This document shows, piece by piece, positions 11,147 to 20,229 of a DNA stretch of 64,000 bases. The position numbers were made by a program, and so were the translations under genes. Each line of letters opens with the position of its first letter. Within the stretch, counting starts at the first letter, position 1. Source of the stretch: Mongoliibacter sp. (GTDB lineage Bacteria > Bacteroidota > Bacteroidia > Cytophagales > Cyclobacteriaceae); NCBI RefSeq assembly GCF_007692705.1, contig NZ_REBN01000128.1:1-64000 (forward strand), in the 5' to 3' direction. The notes under the pieces are model-generated. The model saw only the letters and a program-made list of their open reading frames with translations. It searched no databases and had not been told where the DNA came from.

Positions 11147-11899
11147 ATGGGGAAGTTAAAAAGCATATATTCCTTGGGCCTTTTTTTGGCATTCAGCCTT
11201 CTTTTTGCATGTTCACCGCAGTTGCATAAGAATGTACAGGCATCCTATATACCCGCAGATTCAAATGTAGAAATCCATCCTGAAATGGAAGACTATGTAA
11301 GTCCTTACAGGGAAAATCTGGATGCTGAAATGAATAAAATCATAGGCGAGACAACCACTGAAATCAATAAGTCAGGTAGTGGGGAAACCGCACTTGGAAA
11401 TCTCATCACCGACCTTCAAAAAGAACATGCTGAAAAAACTTTTGGCTACACTATCGATATTTCTGCCATGAACAATGGTGGGATCAGGAATATACTTCCT
11501 GAGGGAAAAATAACACTTGGAAACATTTATGAGCTTTCTCCTTTTGACAATTATTTATATGTATTGGAATTGGATGCTGATAGGGTAAAAAAACTAGCAG
11601 AGTATGCTATCAATAGAAAAAGTCTCGGTCTTTCTGGGCTGTTTGTTGAAAGTGAAGGTGGAGTTTTAGTCCGTTACCTGATCAACGGTGAAAAGGTAGA
11701 CGAAAGCAAGACCTACCTACTTGCCGTAAATGACTATATGGCCTCAGGAGGAGACAACCTTGATTTTTTGATTGATGCTCCCGTCAGAGAACAAACAGAC
11801 ATTGTTCTCAGAGACTTATTGATTGAACGTATCAGGGCGATTAGTGAAAAAGGAGAGAAAATTTCTGCCCGAATCGAAGGAAGACAAAAACTGGATTAA
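11147..11899 (+). CDS. 5'-nucleotidase C-terminal domain lipoprotein
   Basis: NLITDLQKEHAEKTFGYTIDISAMNNGGIRNILPEGKITLGNIYELSPFDN matches the 5'_nucleotid_C domain; lipobox LLFAC; ATG at 11147 preferred over TTG at 11114. Confidence 0.9.
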   Translation: MGKLKSIYSLGLFLAFSLLFACSPQLHKNVQASYIPADSNVEIHPEMEDYVSPYRENLDAEMNKIIGETTTEINKSGSGETALGNLITDLQKEHAEKTFGYTIDISAMNNGGIRNILPEGKITLGNIYELSPFDNYLYVLELDADRVKKLAEYAINRKSLGLSGLFVESEGGVLVRYLINGEKVDESKTYLLAVNDYMASGGDNLDFLIDAPVREQTDIVLRDLLIERIRAISEKGEKISARIEGRQKLD

Positions 11900-11900
11900 A

Positions 11901-12812
11901 ATGAAAAGACGGGATTTTATATTTAAATCATTGATTACAGGAGTTGGTTTGACATATTCTGGAAACCTGGCTTTTGCAGATATTATACCCGATGGTAAAA
12001 GAATCAGTATCCTGCACACCAATGATATGCATTCCAGGATTGACCCCTTCCCTGATGACGGTGGCAGAAATGCCAATCAGGGTGGTATGACTAAATTGGC
12101 AAACCTTGTTGCACAAATAAGGAAAGAGGAGGAAAACCTTTTGCTTTTGGATGCCGGAGATGTATTTCAAGGAACGCCTTATTTTAACTTTTATGGAGGA
12201 GAATTGGAGTTCAAATTGATGAGCAAGATGGGCTTTGATGCATCCACCATAGGGAATCACGAATTTGACAATGGCCTGGAAGGAATTTTTGAGCAATTAC
12301 CAAATGCCCAATTTTCCCATATCTGTTCTAACTATGATTTCTCAAATACCATATTGAAAAATAAAATCCTTCCCTATAAGGTGTACAAAAAGAAAGGGCT
12401 TAAAATTGGGATATTTGGCTTGGGGATTGAATTAAATGGGTTAGTGAGCAAAAAAAACTATGGCAACACCCTTTATCTTGACCCTATATCTAAAGCAGAA
12501 GAAATGGTCTCCGAATTGCAGTCCAAAAAGTGTGATTTGATCATTTGCCTCTCACATTTAGGATACTCCTACAGAAGCGCCAAAATAGACGATCTCAAAC
12601 TCGCTTCTTCCGTTAGTGGAATAGACTTGATCATCGGAGGTCATACCCATACATTTCTTGATGAGCCCACTCGGGTCAAAAATCAGCAAGGCTTTGAGAC
12701 AATAGTACATCAAGTGGGCACTGGAGCCTTGAGACTAGGTAAAGTAGATTTTGTCTTTTCCAAAGAAAATAAAATGAAATTGGCATCTGTCAGGAGTTTG
12801 CCTATTTCTTAA
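11901..12812 (+). CDS. 5'-nucleotidase/UshA-type metallophosphatase domain protein with Tat-like signal
   Basis: MKRRDFIFKS N-terminus; ISILHTNDMHSRIDPF, LDAGDVFQGTPYF, TIGNHEFDNG, IGGHTHTFL metallophosphatase motifs. Confidence 0.93.
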   Translation: MKRRDFIFKSLITGVGLTYSGNLAFADIIPDGKRISILHTNDMHSRIDPFPDDGGRNANQGGMTKLANLVAQIRKEEENLLLLDAGDVFQGTPYFNFYGGELEFKLMSKMGFDASTIGNHEFDNGLEGIFEQLPNAQFSHICSNYDFSNTILKNKILPYKVYKKKGLKIGIFGLGIELNGLVSKKNYGNTLYLDPISKAEEMVSELQSKKCDLIICLSHLGYSYRSAKIDDLKLASSVSGIDLIIGGHTHTFLDEPTRVKNQQGFETIVHQVGTGALRLGKVDFVFSKENKMKLASVRSLPIS

Positions 12813-12928
12813 AAAGTCAACTGATTTTTCATTTTTTATTTAAATATATTTTCCCCAAATTTGATGCCCCCGTATTTAGCAGGGATGGGGTTTATATTTC
12901 TTTTAAGCATAGTTATTTTATCGTATTA

Positions 12929-14350
12929 ATGAGTTCAGAGGCTACTGCAGTTTGGGGTGAGTGTTTACGTGTTATTGAACAACACGTGAATGATCAAAGC
13001 TATTCTACCTGGTTCAAGCCTATCAACCCTGTAAGATTAGATGGTAGCAGCCTGACCATACAGGTACCGAGTCAGTTTTTTTACGAATGGCTGGAAGATA
13101 ATTACGTACAAGTACTCAAACTTGCTATCAAATCTACCTTAGGGCCTAATGGCAGGTTGGAATATGCTGTAGTGGTAGACAGGGGTAATTCCCAAAACCA
13201 ACCATATGTGGTTTCTTACCCTCAGGGAAATTCATCATCTCCCAATAAAAAGGCGCCTGAAAAGAATGACCATAAAAGCCCTTTTGAAATGCAGTCACTC
13301 AACAGTGACATGCTTTTACAATCCAACCTGAATCCTAATTACACTTTCAATACATACATAGAAGGTGATTGCAACAGATTGGCGCGCTCAGCGGGATTTG
13401 CAGTGGCCACCAAGCCCGGGATTACCTCATTCAATCCATTGATGGTATATGGGGGTGTAGGCCTCGGTAAAACCCACTTGGTACAAGCCATAGGCAATGA
13501 GATCAAAAACTGTCCTGAAGAAAAATTTGTACTTTATGTTTCTTCCGAAAAGTTTGTAAACCAATTCATGGATTCCATCAAAGACGGAAATGTGAAAAGT
13601 TTTACAAATTTCTATATGCAGGTAGATGTACTTATTATTGATGACATACAGTTTTTGGCTGGAAAAGACAGGACTCAGGAGATGTTTTTCCATATCTTCA
13701 ACCACCTGCACCAAAGCAAGAAACAGATCATCATGACTTCCGATTGTCCACCAAAGGATCTCAAGGGTCTTGAAGAGCGACTATTGTCTAGATTCAAATG
13801 GGGATTGACTGCGGATCTTCAAATGCCGGATTTTGAAACCAGGGTTGCAATCATTAAAAGAAAAATGCAATCTGAGGGTATTTACATCCCTGATGATGTC
13901 ATTGAATACCTGGCCTATACAGTAGACACCAACGTCCGTGAATTGGAGGGAGTAATGATTTCTCTTATCGCCCACGCTTCTCTCAACAGAGTAGAAATCG
14001 ACCTTGGCTTGGCAAAGACGATTATGAAAAATATCGTCAAAGATATAGAAACAGAGGTCGGCATTGATTACATTCAAAAAACAGTTTCGGATTATTTCGG
14101 AATCAAAATTGAAGACTTAAAGGCTAAAACAAGAAAAAAAGAAATTGTAACAGCCAGACAGGTTTCAATGTATTTTTCTAAGGAGTTCACCAATCACTCC
14201 CTCAAATCCATCGGCTACCATTTTGGAGGAAGAGACCACAGTACGGTTATACATGCTGTCCAGACAGTCAATGACCTTATGGAAACCGATACCGCCTTCA
14301 GGAACTCCGTAAACGAACTTAAGAAAAAATTCAAAATGAGATCTTATTGA
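12929..14350 (+). CDS. dnaA: chromosomal replication initiator protein DnaA
   Basis: Walker A GGVGLGKTHL, IDDIQFLAGKDRTQEMFFHIFN, C-terminal FGGRDHSTVIHA. Confidence 0.99.
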   Translation: MSSEATAVWGECLRVIEQHVNDQSYSTWFKPINPVRLDGSSLTIQVPSQFFYEWLEDNYVQVLKLAIKSTLGPNGRLEYAVVVDRGNSQNQPYVVSYPQGNSSSPNKKAPEKNDHKSPFEMQSLNSDMLLQSNLNPNYTFNTYIEGDCNRLARSAGFAVATKPGITSFNPLMVYGGVGLGKTHLVQAIGNEIKNCPEEKFVLYVSSEKFVNQFMDSIKDGNVKSFTNFYMQVDVLIIDDIQFLAGKDRTQEMFFHIFNHLHQSKKQIIMTSDCPPKDLKGLEERLLSRFKWGLTADLQMPDFETRVAIIKRKMQSEGIYIPDDVIEYLAYTVDTNVRELEGVMISLIAHASLNRVEIDLGLAKTIMKNIVKDIETEVGIDYIQKTVSDYFGIKIEDLKAKTRKKEIVTARQVSMYFSKEFTNHSLKSIGYHFGGRDHSTVIHAVQTVNDLMETDTAFRNSVNELKKKFKMRSY

Positions 14351-15102
14351 TCTAGGACATTTTTGTTCAATAGGTTTTTAATATCATTTTTTGAGAATCT
14401 CAAAACTGTGGGCCCCATGGCATATGGAGCTATCTCATAGGAGTTATAATACAAAACCAATTCATCCTGTTCCAATCCAATTGCAAGTGGAAGGGAAAAT
14501 TCTTTGTCATTTTTCAGGAAAAACCTCCCGTCATCTTCCAAGCTAAATCCTTCCTCCACCTCATGGTATTCTCTAAATGCCTTTTCCGCTGACTGCAACA
14601 TCTCCCCCTCGTTTTGGATCAATTCGCTGTTTTTTAACAGCTTGGCTTTATATTTATCAATATTGAGGTATTGCCGAATAGTATTAGGGTGTGCTCCCCC
14701 CCTTGATGAATAAGCATCAAAACTGATCGTCAAAATTTTATCATTTTGAAAAGTAACACGTGCATTGATATCTATTTCCCAGCTTTGATTGAAATTCGTA
14801 TTTTGTGTAAACTCCAAAAAAGTATCAAAAAAGTTTTGTGAGGCAGTTTTTACGGTTTGTTGCGAGACAGCATCTTCATATCTTATCATCATGACCAACT
14901 GCTGTTCAACATATTCATTTAGGGTTGAGGCTGTCGTATTTTCATCTGTGAAATAGGGATAATTTAGTATCACGGTAGCACAATCACTTTCTTCACAAAC
15001 CTTATCTTCGTAGCTTCTTTGTTCAAAAGCCATATTCACCAACTTTTCATTCTTCACACAGGCACTTAAAAACAAAATGATTAATATGAAAAATCTATTC
15101 AT
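14344..15102 (-). CDS. lipoprotein with DUF3298/DUF4163 (RsiV-like) domain
   Basis: Lipobox FLSAC; DAYSSRGGAHPNTIRQYLNID and YEIAPYAMGP are typical of DUF3298. Confidence 0.8.
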   Translation of the reverse strand: MNRFFILIILFLSACVKNEKLVNMAFEQRSYEDKVCEESDCATVILNYPYFTDENTTASTLNEYVEQQLVMMIRYEDAVSQQTVKTASQNFFDTFLEFTQNTNFNQSWEIDINARVTFQNDKILTISFDAYSSRGGAHPNTIRQYLNIDKYKAKLLKNSELIQNEGEMLQSAEKAFREYHEVEEGFSLEDDGRFFLKNDKEFSLPLAIGLEQDELVLYYNSYEIAPYAMGPTVLRFSKNDIKNLLNKNVLDQ

Positions 15103-16102
15103 CCTTCCTTCCTTCTTTCTGAATGAAATTCTCCACCAAAGTTCTCCCAAATGCTATTGCCGAGGTATTTCCTACTCGCACATTCTCGATCGAAGAATTA
15201 ATTAATTCTTTGATTATAGGGTCTTGATAAAACTTACTTTCCAGTAAATACCTAATGTGCTCATGCATCCAGTTTACACGCTGAGAGGCACGGTTACTTT
15301 CAAAAAATCCATTCGACAGCATATTCTCTTTATATGCTAGAATCATCTGCCAAATCTCAGTCATTCCGTCACCTGTTATAGCAGAACTGGTCTTAACTTT
15401 TGGATACCATCCATTTTCTTTTGCAGGAAACAAATGCAAAGCATTTGAATACTCCCTTTTAGCCCTTTTGGAGGCTTCAATATTCTCACCATCCGCTTTG
15501 TTGATAATAAGAGCATCACACATTTCTATAATCCCTTTCTTGATCCCCTGAAGTTCATCTCCAGCTCCCGCCAACATCAGCAACAAAAAGAAATCAACCA
15601 TTCCCCTCACTGCAATTTCGGACTGGCCAACTCCTACAGTTTCAATAAACACCACATCAAAACCCGCTGCTTCACAGAGCAACATCGCTTCTCTCGTTTT
15701 GGCACTTACCCCCCCTAGCGTACTCCCTGCTGGGCTAGGGCGTATATAAGCCCTTTTATCAGCAGCTAATTTTTCCATTCTGGTCTTATCTCCAAGGATA
15801 CTTCCGCCAGTTTTCTGGCTACTTGGATCTACTGCGAGAACTGCAAGCCTGTATCCTGATTCCAAAATCAGGTTCCCAAAGCTTTCTATAAAAGTACTCT
15901 TACCTACTCCTGGAACTCCTGTGATACCTATCCGGATAGACTTCCCCGCATAAGGAATCACTTGTTCCATCACTCCTTCAGCTAGCAGCTGGTCTGAATC
16001 CAACCTGCTCTCAACTAAAGTAATGGCTCTACTGAGAATCATCCGGTCACCCTCTAAGACACCTGATACATATTGATCTACCGAAAGTCTATTTCTTTTC
16101 AA
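15095..16102 (-). CDS. meaB: methylmalonyl-CoA mutase-associated GTPase MeaB (ArgK family)
   Basis: GITGVPGVGKSTFIE, LAVDPSSQKTGGSILGDKTRM, IRPSPAGSTLGGVSAKTREA. Confidence 0.97.
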   Translation of the reverse strand: MKRNRLSVDQYVSGVLEGDRMILSRAITLVESRLDSDQLLAEGVMEQVIPYAGKSIRIGITGVPGVGKSTFIESFGNLILESGYRLAVLAVDPSSQKTGGSILGDKTRMEKLAADKRAYIRPSPAGSTLGGVSAKTREAMLLCEAAGFDVVFIETVGVGQSEIAVRGMVDFFLLLMLAGAGDELQGIKKGIIEMCDALIINKADGENIEASKRAKREYSNALHLFPAKENGWYPKVKTSSAITGDGMTEIWQMILAYKENMLSNGFFESNRASQRVNWMHEHIRYLLESKFYQDPIIKELINSSIENVRVGNTSAIAFGRTLVENFIQKEGRKDE

Positions 16103-16135
16103 ACTGATTTATTTTTAAAATTTAAATATAACCAA

Positions 16136-16552
16136 TTAAAAGAAGGGATACTTGGTGAACCTCACTTCTCCCATCGCAGTTTTTTCATATTTGGCTATGC
16201 ATGAAGATTGAAACTCTTCTTTGAAATACGGTTCTTTACCTTGAACATTATCTGGAGTAGTTGCCTCATCAGTAAAGAAAAAAACTTTTGTATTTCCGTA
16301 TTTGGTATGTGGCATAAAATCACCATATTCTCTCATTTCTGACCAAAGGCTATCTGTGGTATAAACTGCATACACTCTGATAACAGGTCCTGTATTATTT
16401 TCATTTCTATAGAAAGCCATTTCTTTAAATTCCCCTGCTAAATCCACTACTCCAGGCTGGGTCATCGTTTCTGCCGATATCCATACAATGAGAACCAGGA
16501 CAATCCCCCCAATAAAATAAAACAGTTTCTTACCTTGCATATCAGATGTCAT
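16136..16552 (-). CDS. hypothetical membrane-anchored protein
   Basis: Single N-terminal TM helix (LFYFIGGIVLVLIVWISA), intact 138-aa ORF. Confidence 0.6.
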   Translation of the reverse strand: MTSDMQGKKLFYFIGGIVLVLIVWISAETMTQPGVVDLAGEFKEMAFYRNENNTGPVIRVYAVYTTDSLWSEMREYGDFMPHTKYGNTKVFFFTDEATTPDNVQGKEPYFKEEFQSSCIAKYEKTAMGEVRFTKYPFF

Positions 16553-16589
16553 TCAATTTAATGCATTAATTTAGAGGAAAAATTCAACA

Positions 16590-17126
16590 ATGGCCTTCGA
16601 ATATATCAAAGCCCTTCATATCATTTTTGTAATCACCTGGTTTGCAGGACTATTTTATATAGTCAGGCTATTCATCTATCAAACAGAAGCCTTAGAAAAA
16701 CCGGAAAATGAGCGAAAAGTCCTCGTGCCCCAATTTAAGCTCATGGCCAATCGATTATGGATGATTATCACTTGGCCATCTGCCATCCTTACCTTGATCT
16801 TTGGCTTTTGGGTGCTCTATTACCGATCGGGATATTTGCAGCTAGGCTTCATGCAGGCCAAACTCGGATTTGTGTTATTCCTTTATGTTTATCATTTGAT
16901 CTGCCACAAAATCTACAAAGATTTGCAAAATGGCATCACAAAATGGACCTCAACTCAGTTAAGAGTTTGGAATGAAGTTGCAACTATTTTACTGTTTGCA
17001 ATTGTTTTCCTAATAGTACTAAAAAGTCTTATCAGTGTCGTTTGGGGAATCGTTGGTCTAGTAGGACTTGGTATTCTAATGATGCTAGGTATCAAATGGT
17101 ACAAAAAAGTAAGAGAAAAACAATAA
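16590..17126 (+). CDS. hemJ: HemJ/CopD-like membrane protein (protoporphyrinogen oxidase HemJ family)
   Basis: KALHIIFVITWFAGLFYIVRLFIYQTEA, WPSAILTLIFGFWVL, YHLICHKIYKDL; four TM helices. Confidence 0.88.
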   Translation: MAFEYIKALHIIFVITWFAGLFYIVRLFIYQTEALEKPENERKVLVPQFKLMANRLWMIITWPSAILTLIFGFWVLYYRSGYLQLGFMQAKLGFVLFLYVYHLICHKIYKDLQNGITKWTSTQLRVWNEVATILLFAIVFLIVLKSLISVVWGIVGLVGLGILMMLGIKWYKKVREKQ

Positions 17127-17141
17127 TAATTTATTTAAAAA

Positions 17142-17816
17142 ATGAAAAACAGCAGAATATACGTCTATTCAGTTTTAATATTTTCGATTCTTATGAGTAG
17201 CTGTGAATCAGGAAATTCCGAAAAGGAAAGTGACCGGAATAAAACACTTCCTATTCTTGGAAACTCACATGTCAATGAATTTGAAATGGAAGGTAAGGTT
17301 GTCCAAGATACGGTATATCACAAGATCGGGCAGTTTAAGTTTATCAATCAGGAGGGAAGAGAAATCACTAATTCCTCTACTGATGGCAAAGTGTATATTG
17401 CTGATTTCTTTTTCACTACCTGTCCTACCATCTGTCCTGTCATGAAAACCCAAATGCTACGGGTTTACGAAAAGTTCGATAACGAACCGGACTTTATGAT
17501 TTTAAGTCATACGCTGGACCCAGAGCATGATACTTCGGAACTACTAAAAGATTATGCCGCCAAAATCGGTGTAGAAAATGACAATACTTGGCACTTTCTC
17601 ACAGGGGATCAAGAAAAAATATTTGAAATCGGACAGACAAGTTACCTGACAACTGCCATGTCAGACCAAACTGAACCAGGGGGGATTCTTCACTCAGGAG
17701 CATTTGTTCTTGTAGATCAGAAAGGGAGGATAAGAGGCGTTTATGACGGCACGAAAGAAGATCAAGTCAACAGGCTGATGAAGGATATCCCTAAATTACT
17801 CCCATCGAATGAGTAA
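17142..17816 (+). CDS. SCO1/SenC-family copper chaperone-like lipoprotein
   Basis: YIADFFFTTCPTICPVMKTQM (CxxxC copper motif) and conserved HSGAFVLVDQKGRIRG. Confidence 0.95.
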   Translation: MKNSRIYVYSVLIFSILMSSCESGNSEKESDRNKTLPILGNSHVNEFEMEGKVVQDTVYHKIGQFKFINQEGREITNSSTDGKVYIADFFFTTCPTICPVMKTQMLRVYEKFDNEPDFMILSHTLDPEHDTSELLKDYAAKIGVENDNTWHFLTGDQEKIFEIGQTSYLTTAMSDQTEPGGILHSGAFVLVDQKGRIRGVYDGTKEDQVNRLMKDIPKLLPSNE

Positions 17817-18261
17817 GAATTTAGCCTATTATTTCTATATAGTGGTATTGAGCGGATTATTTTCCTGCCAATCCGGTACCAAAAAGGATGAAAACACCCT
17901 TGCTTCTATCAAAGACAGTAAGGTACTTCAGTATGCCATTGAAGGCAAAGTGCTTTATGAGAGTTATTGTGCCAATTGCCATCAAAAGGATGGGACTGGT
18001 TTAGGAAAACTTATTCCTCCCCTAAACCCATCCGACTATATGAAAGAAGATATCGGCAGAACAGCCCATATCATCAAATACGGACAAAAAGGCGAAATAA
18101 TGGTAAATGGTGTTGTCTATGATCAAGTAATGCCGTCAAACCCAAGACTTACCAATATGGAAATCGCTCAGATCATGACTTATATATACAATATTTGGGG
18201 GAACAAAGAGGGGCTTATCGATGCCAATACTGTTGGCGGTTATTTGGAAAAAAACGATTAG
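17809..18261 (+). CDS. c-type cytochrome lipoprotein
   Basis: Lipobox LFSC; YCANCHQKDGTGLGKLIPPL haem motif; 8-bp overlap with the SCO1 gene. Confidence 0.92.
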   Translation: MSKNLAYYFYIVVLSGLFSCQSGTKKDENTLASIKDSKVLQYAIEGKVLYESYCANCHQKDGTGLGKLIPPLNPSDYMKEDIGRTAHIIKYGQKGEIMVNGVVYDQVMPSNPRLTNMEIAQIMTYIYNIWGNKEGLIDANTVGGYLEKND

Positions 18262-18692
18262 CCTTTTGCATCCAAAATCACCTTTGCTTCATTCATGGTA
18301 GCTTTAATATCTGCATTAACTTTTTGAACTTTTTCTTTTTGATCCAGCAAATACTCTCTATACTCTTTTTCGGACATATCTTCAGAACCGGGTTTGTATT
18401 GACGCATCCAAACGAACATGCCATCAAAAGCTTGATCCATTCTTTCTGCCAATGATTCCAACTTCCCTATCAATTCTGCATGCATCACTGAATCTTCCTG
18501 ATACAAGGTTTCAGAAACTGCTAAAATGTTTTTTTTCAAGGTTTTAAGTTCTCCCATCTTAGGCATTACCTCATCATGAATGGCTATTACCTCATCTTTT
18601 AGCTCTTCATTACTTTCATTTTGTGTGCCACAAGAAAGTAAAATAATTGTAACATAAATAATACAGCTTACACTGCTAAAAATGTTTTTCAT
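18258..18692 (-). CDS. small lipoprotein, coiled-coil, unknown function
   Basis: MKNIFSSVSCIIYVTIILLSCG lipobox, helical acidic body. Confidence 0.7.
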   Translation of the reverse strand: MKNIFSSVSCIIYVTIILLSCGTQNESNEELKDEVIAIHDEVMPKMGELKTLKKNILAVSETLYQEDSVMHAELIGKLESLAERMDQAFDGMFVWMRQYKPGSEDMSEKEYREYLLDQKEKVQKVNADIKATMNEAKVILDAKG

Positions 18693-18921
18693 AATTAAAT
18701 GGTTAGACATTCGTAATGTAGTACATATTTTATAAAACCCACAATTTATTTACAAATACTTTATAGGGATAAATTTAATCCATTTTTTAATTGTAATAAT
18801 TATTATTTTAAATTTTTTATTCCAAAACCTGAGATTTATTCTCTTTTTAAAATAAATCTCTTCTACCTGACATGAATAGGAAGCGATTTCTTATTTTTAA
18901 AATGTTAATCAAAAGAATTAT

Positions 18922-19746
18922 ATGAAACAGTATTGTTTTGCCCAAGATCAGATCACCTCGTCTGAAAAAGCCAGTATACACCCCATGGATATAGGACTGA
19001 TAAGAGGGTACGGAATTTTTGATTTTTTCAGAACATCAAACTACAAACCTCTCTTTCTGGGTGACTATCTGGATAGATTCATTCGCTCAGCAGAAAAAAC
19101 TTACTTGACTTTAAATTACTCTAAAACGGAATTGGAGCATATCATACTTGATTTGATAGAAAAAAATGATTTATCTGACGGAGGAATCAGAATGCTGCTT
19201 TCAGGAGGTGTTTCAGAAAACCATTTTTCACCAACGGATGGGAGCTTATTCATCTTCAACGAAGACTTAGACTTCCCCTCAAAAGAGAAGTATGAAAATG
19301 GTATCAAGCTATTGCCTGTAGAACATGTCCGTTATATTGCTGATATCAAGACTACCAACTATGCATTTCCTGTCTGGCACAGTAAAATATGGAAAGAACA
19401 AGGTGCCGAAGATGTATTATACCATATGAATGGTTATGTTTCAGAAAGTTCCCGGTCTAATATTTTCTTGGTAAAAGATGGAGAACTTGCAACTCCAGAC
19501 AAGGATATATTACATGGAATCACTAGAAAAAGAGTACTCGAATTGGCTGGGAAGGTATCAATCAGACCAATTTTGTACGATGAATTCTTAAATGCTGATG
19601 AAGCTTTCATCACCTCGACCACCAAGAAAGTCTTGCCTGTTACTCAAATTGGAGTCCATAAAATCGGGGATGGTAAGGTCGGAGAAAAAACTAAGGACCT
19701 TATAAGAAAGTTTGCTGAAATGGAACAAAAAAGCTCTCAAAAATGA
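18922..19746 (+). CDS. aminotransferase class IV (BCAT/D-amino-acid aminotransferase-like)
   Basis: IGLIRGYGIFDFFRT, Lys in KTTNYAFPVWHSKIWKEQGAEDVLY, SRSNIFLV. Confidence 0.93.
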   Translation: MKQYCFAQDQITSSEKASIHPMDIGLIRGYGIFDFFRTSNYKPLFLGDYLDRFIRSAEKTYLTLNYSKTELEHIILDLIEKNDLSDGGIRMLLSGGVSENHFSPTDGSLFIFNEDLDFPSKEKYENGIKLLPVEHVRYIADIKTTNYAFPVWHSKIWKEQGAEDVLYHMNGYVSESSRSNIFLVKDGELATPDKDILHGITRKRVLELAGKVSIRPILYDEFLNADEAFITSTTKKVLPVTQIGVHKIGDGKVGEKTKDLIRKFAEMEQKSSQK

Positions 19747-19757
19747 GAGCTTTTTTT
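19727..19757. terminator. Rho-independent terminator, bidirectional, overlapping the aminotransferase stop codon
   Basis: AAAAAAGCTCTCAAAAATGAGAGCTTTTTTT: AGCTCTCA/TGAGAGCT stem with flanking A and T tracts between convergent genes. Confidence 0.85.
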
Positions 19758-19758
19758 A

Positions 19759-20226
19759 TCAGTTAAGCAATTCCGCATTTTTAAGAATATACATCAATTT
19801 TTCGGGGTCGGAATCATTCAAGGTAAGCGTACCTCGTACTTTGACTCTTTTTGATGTGTATTTGATCGGGTTTTTCATCAAGACCTCCATTACGGTTTCA
19901 GGCCCGCCCGAACCACAGAAAAAACATTCCGCCAATGGCAAGGAAGATAATATAATATGTTCAGGCTTAAACATACCTTCAAATGGTATGATATATCCAT
20001 CAGCCTCCACAGTTTTGCCTTCAAGTCCTTTGATATTGTCACCAAACACAGGGATGTACAATTCTCCAAATTCGTCCTGACCGATTTTGTAAGTTACTTC
20101 TGAAAGATCTCTCCAAACATTATTTGATGACTGGGCATAACTTACACCTACTGCCAAAATCAATAGCGTGGATAGAAATATTCTTTTCAATATCATATTA
20201 ATATACTTTTTGATGGTTGATTTCAT
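19759..20226 (-). CDS. DUF3299-like secreted protein with CxxCG motif
   Basis: Signal peptide; ADGYIIPFEGMFKPEHIILSSLPLAECFFCGSGGPETVMEV; last gene of ABC operon. Confidence 0.75.
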   Translation of the reverse strand: MKSTIKKYINMILKRIFLSTLLILAVGVSYAQSSNNVWRDLSEVTYKIGQDEFGELYIPVFGDNIKGLEGKTVEADGYIIPFEGMFKPEHIILSSLPLAECFFCGSGGPETVMEVLMKNPIKYTSKRVKVRGTLTLNDSDPEKLMYILKNAELLN

Positions 20227-20229
20227 TCA

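Noticed and set aside
11823-11900. Upstream extension of the metallophosphatase ORF
   Set aside because: Overlaps the preceding nucleotidase-domain gene; ATG 11901 gives a Tat-like signal and is the more plausible start.
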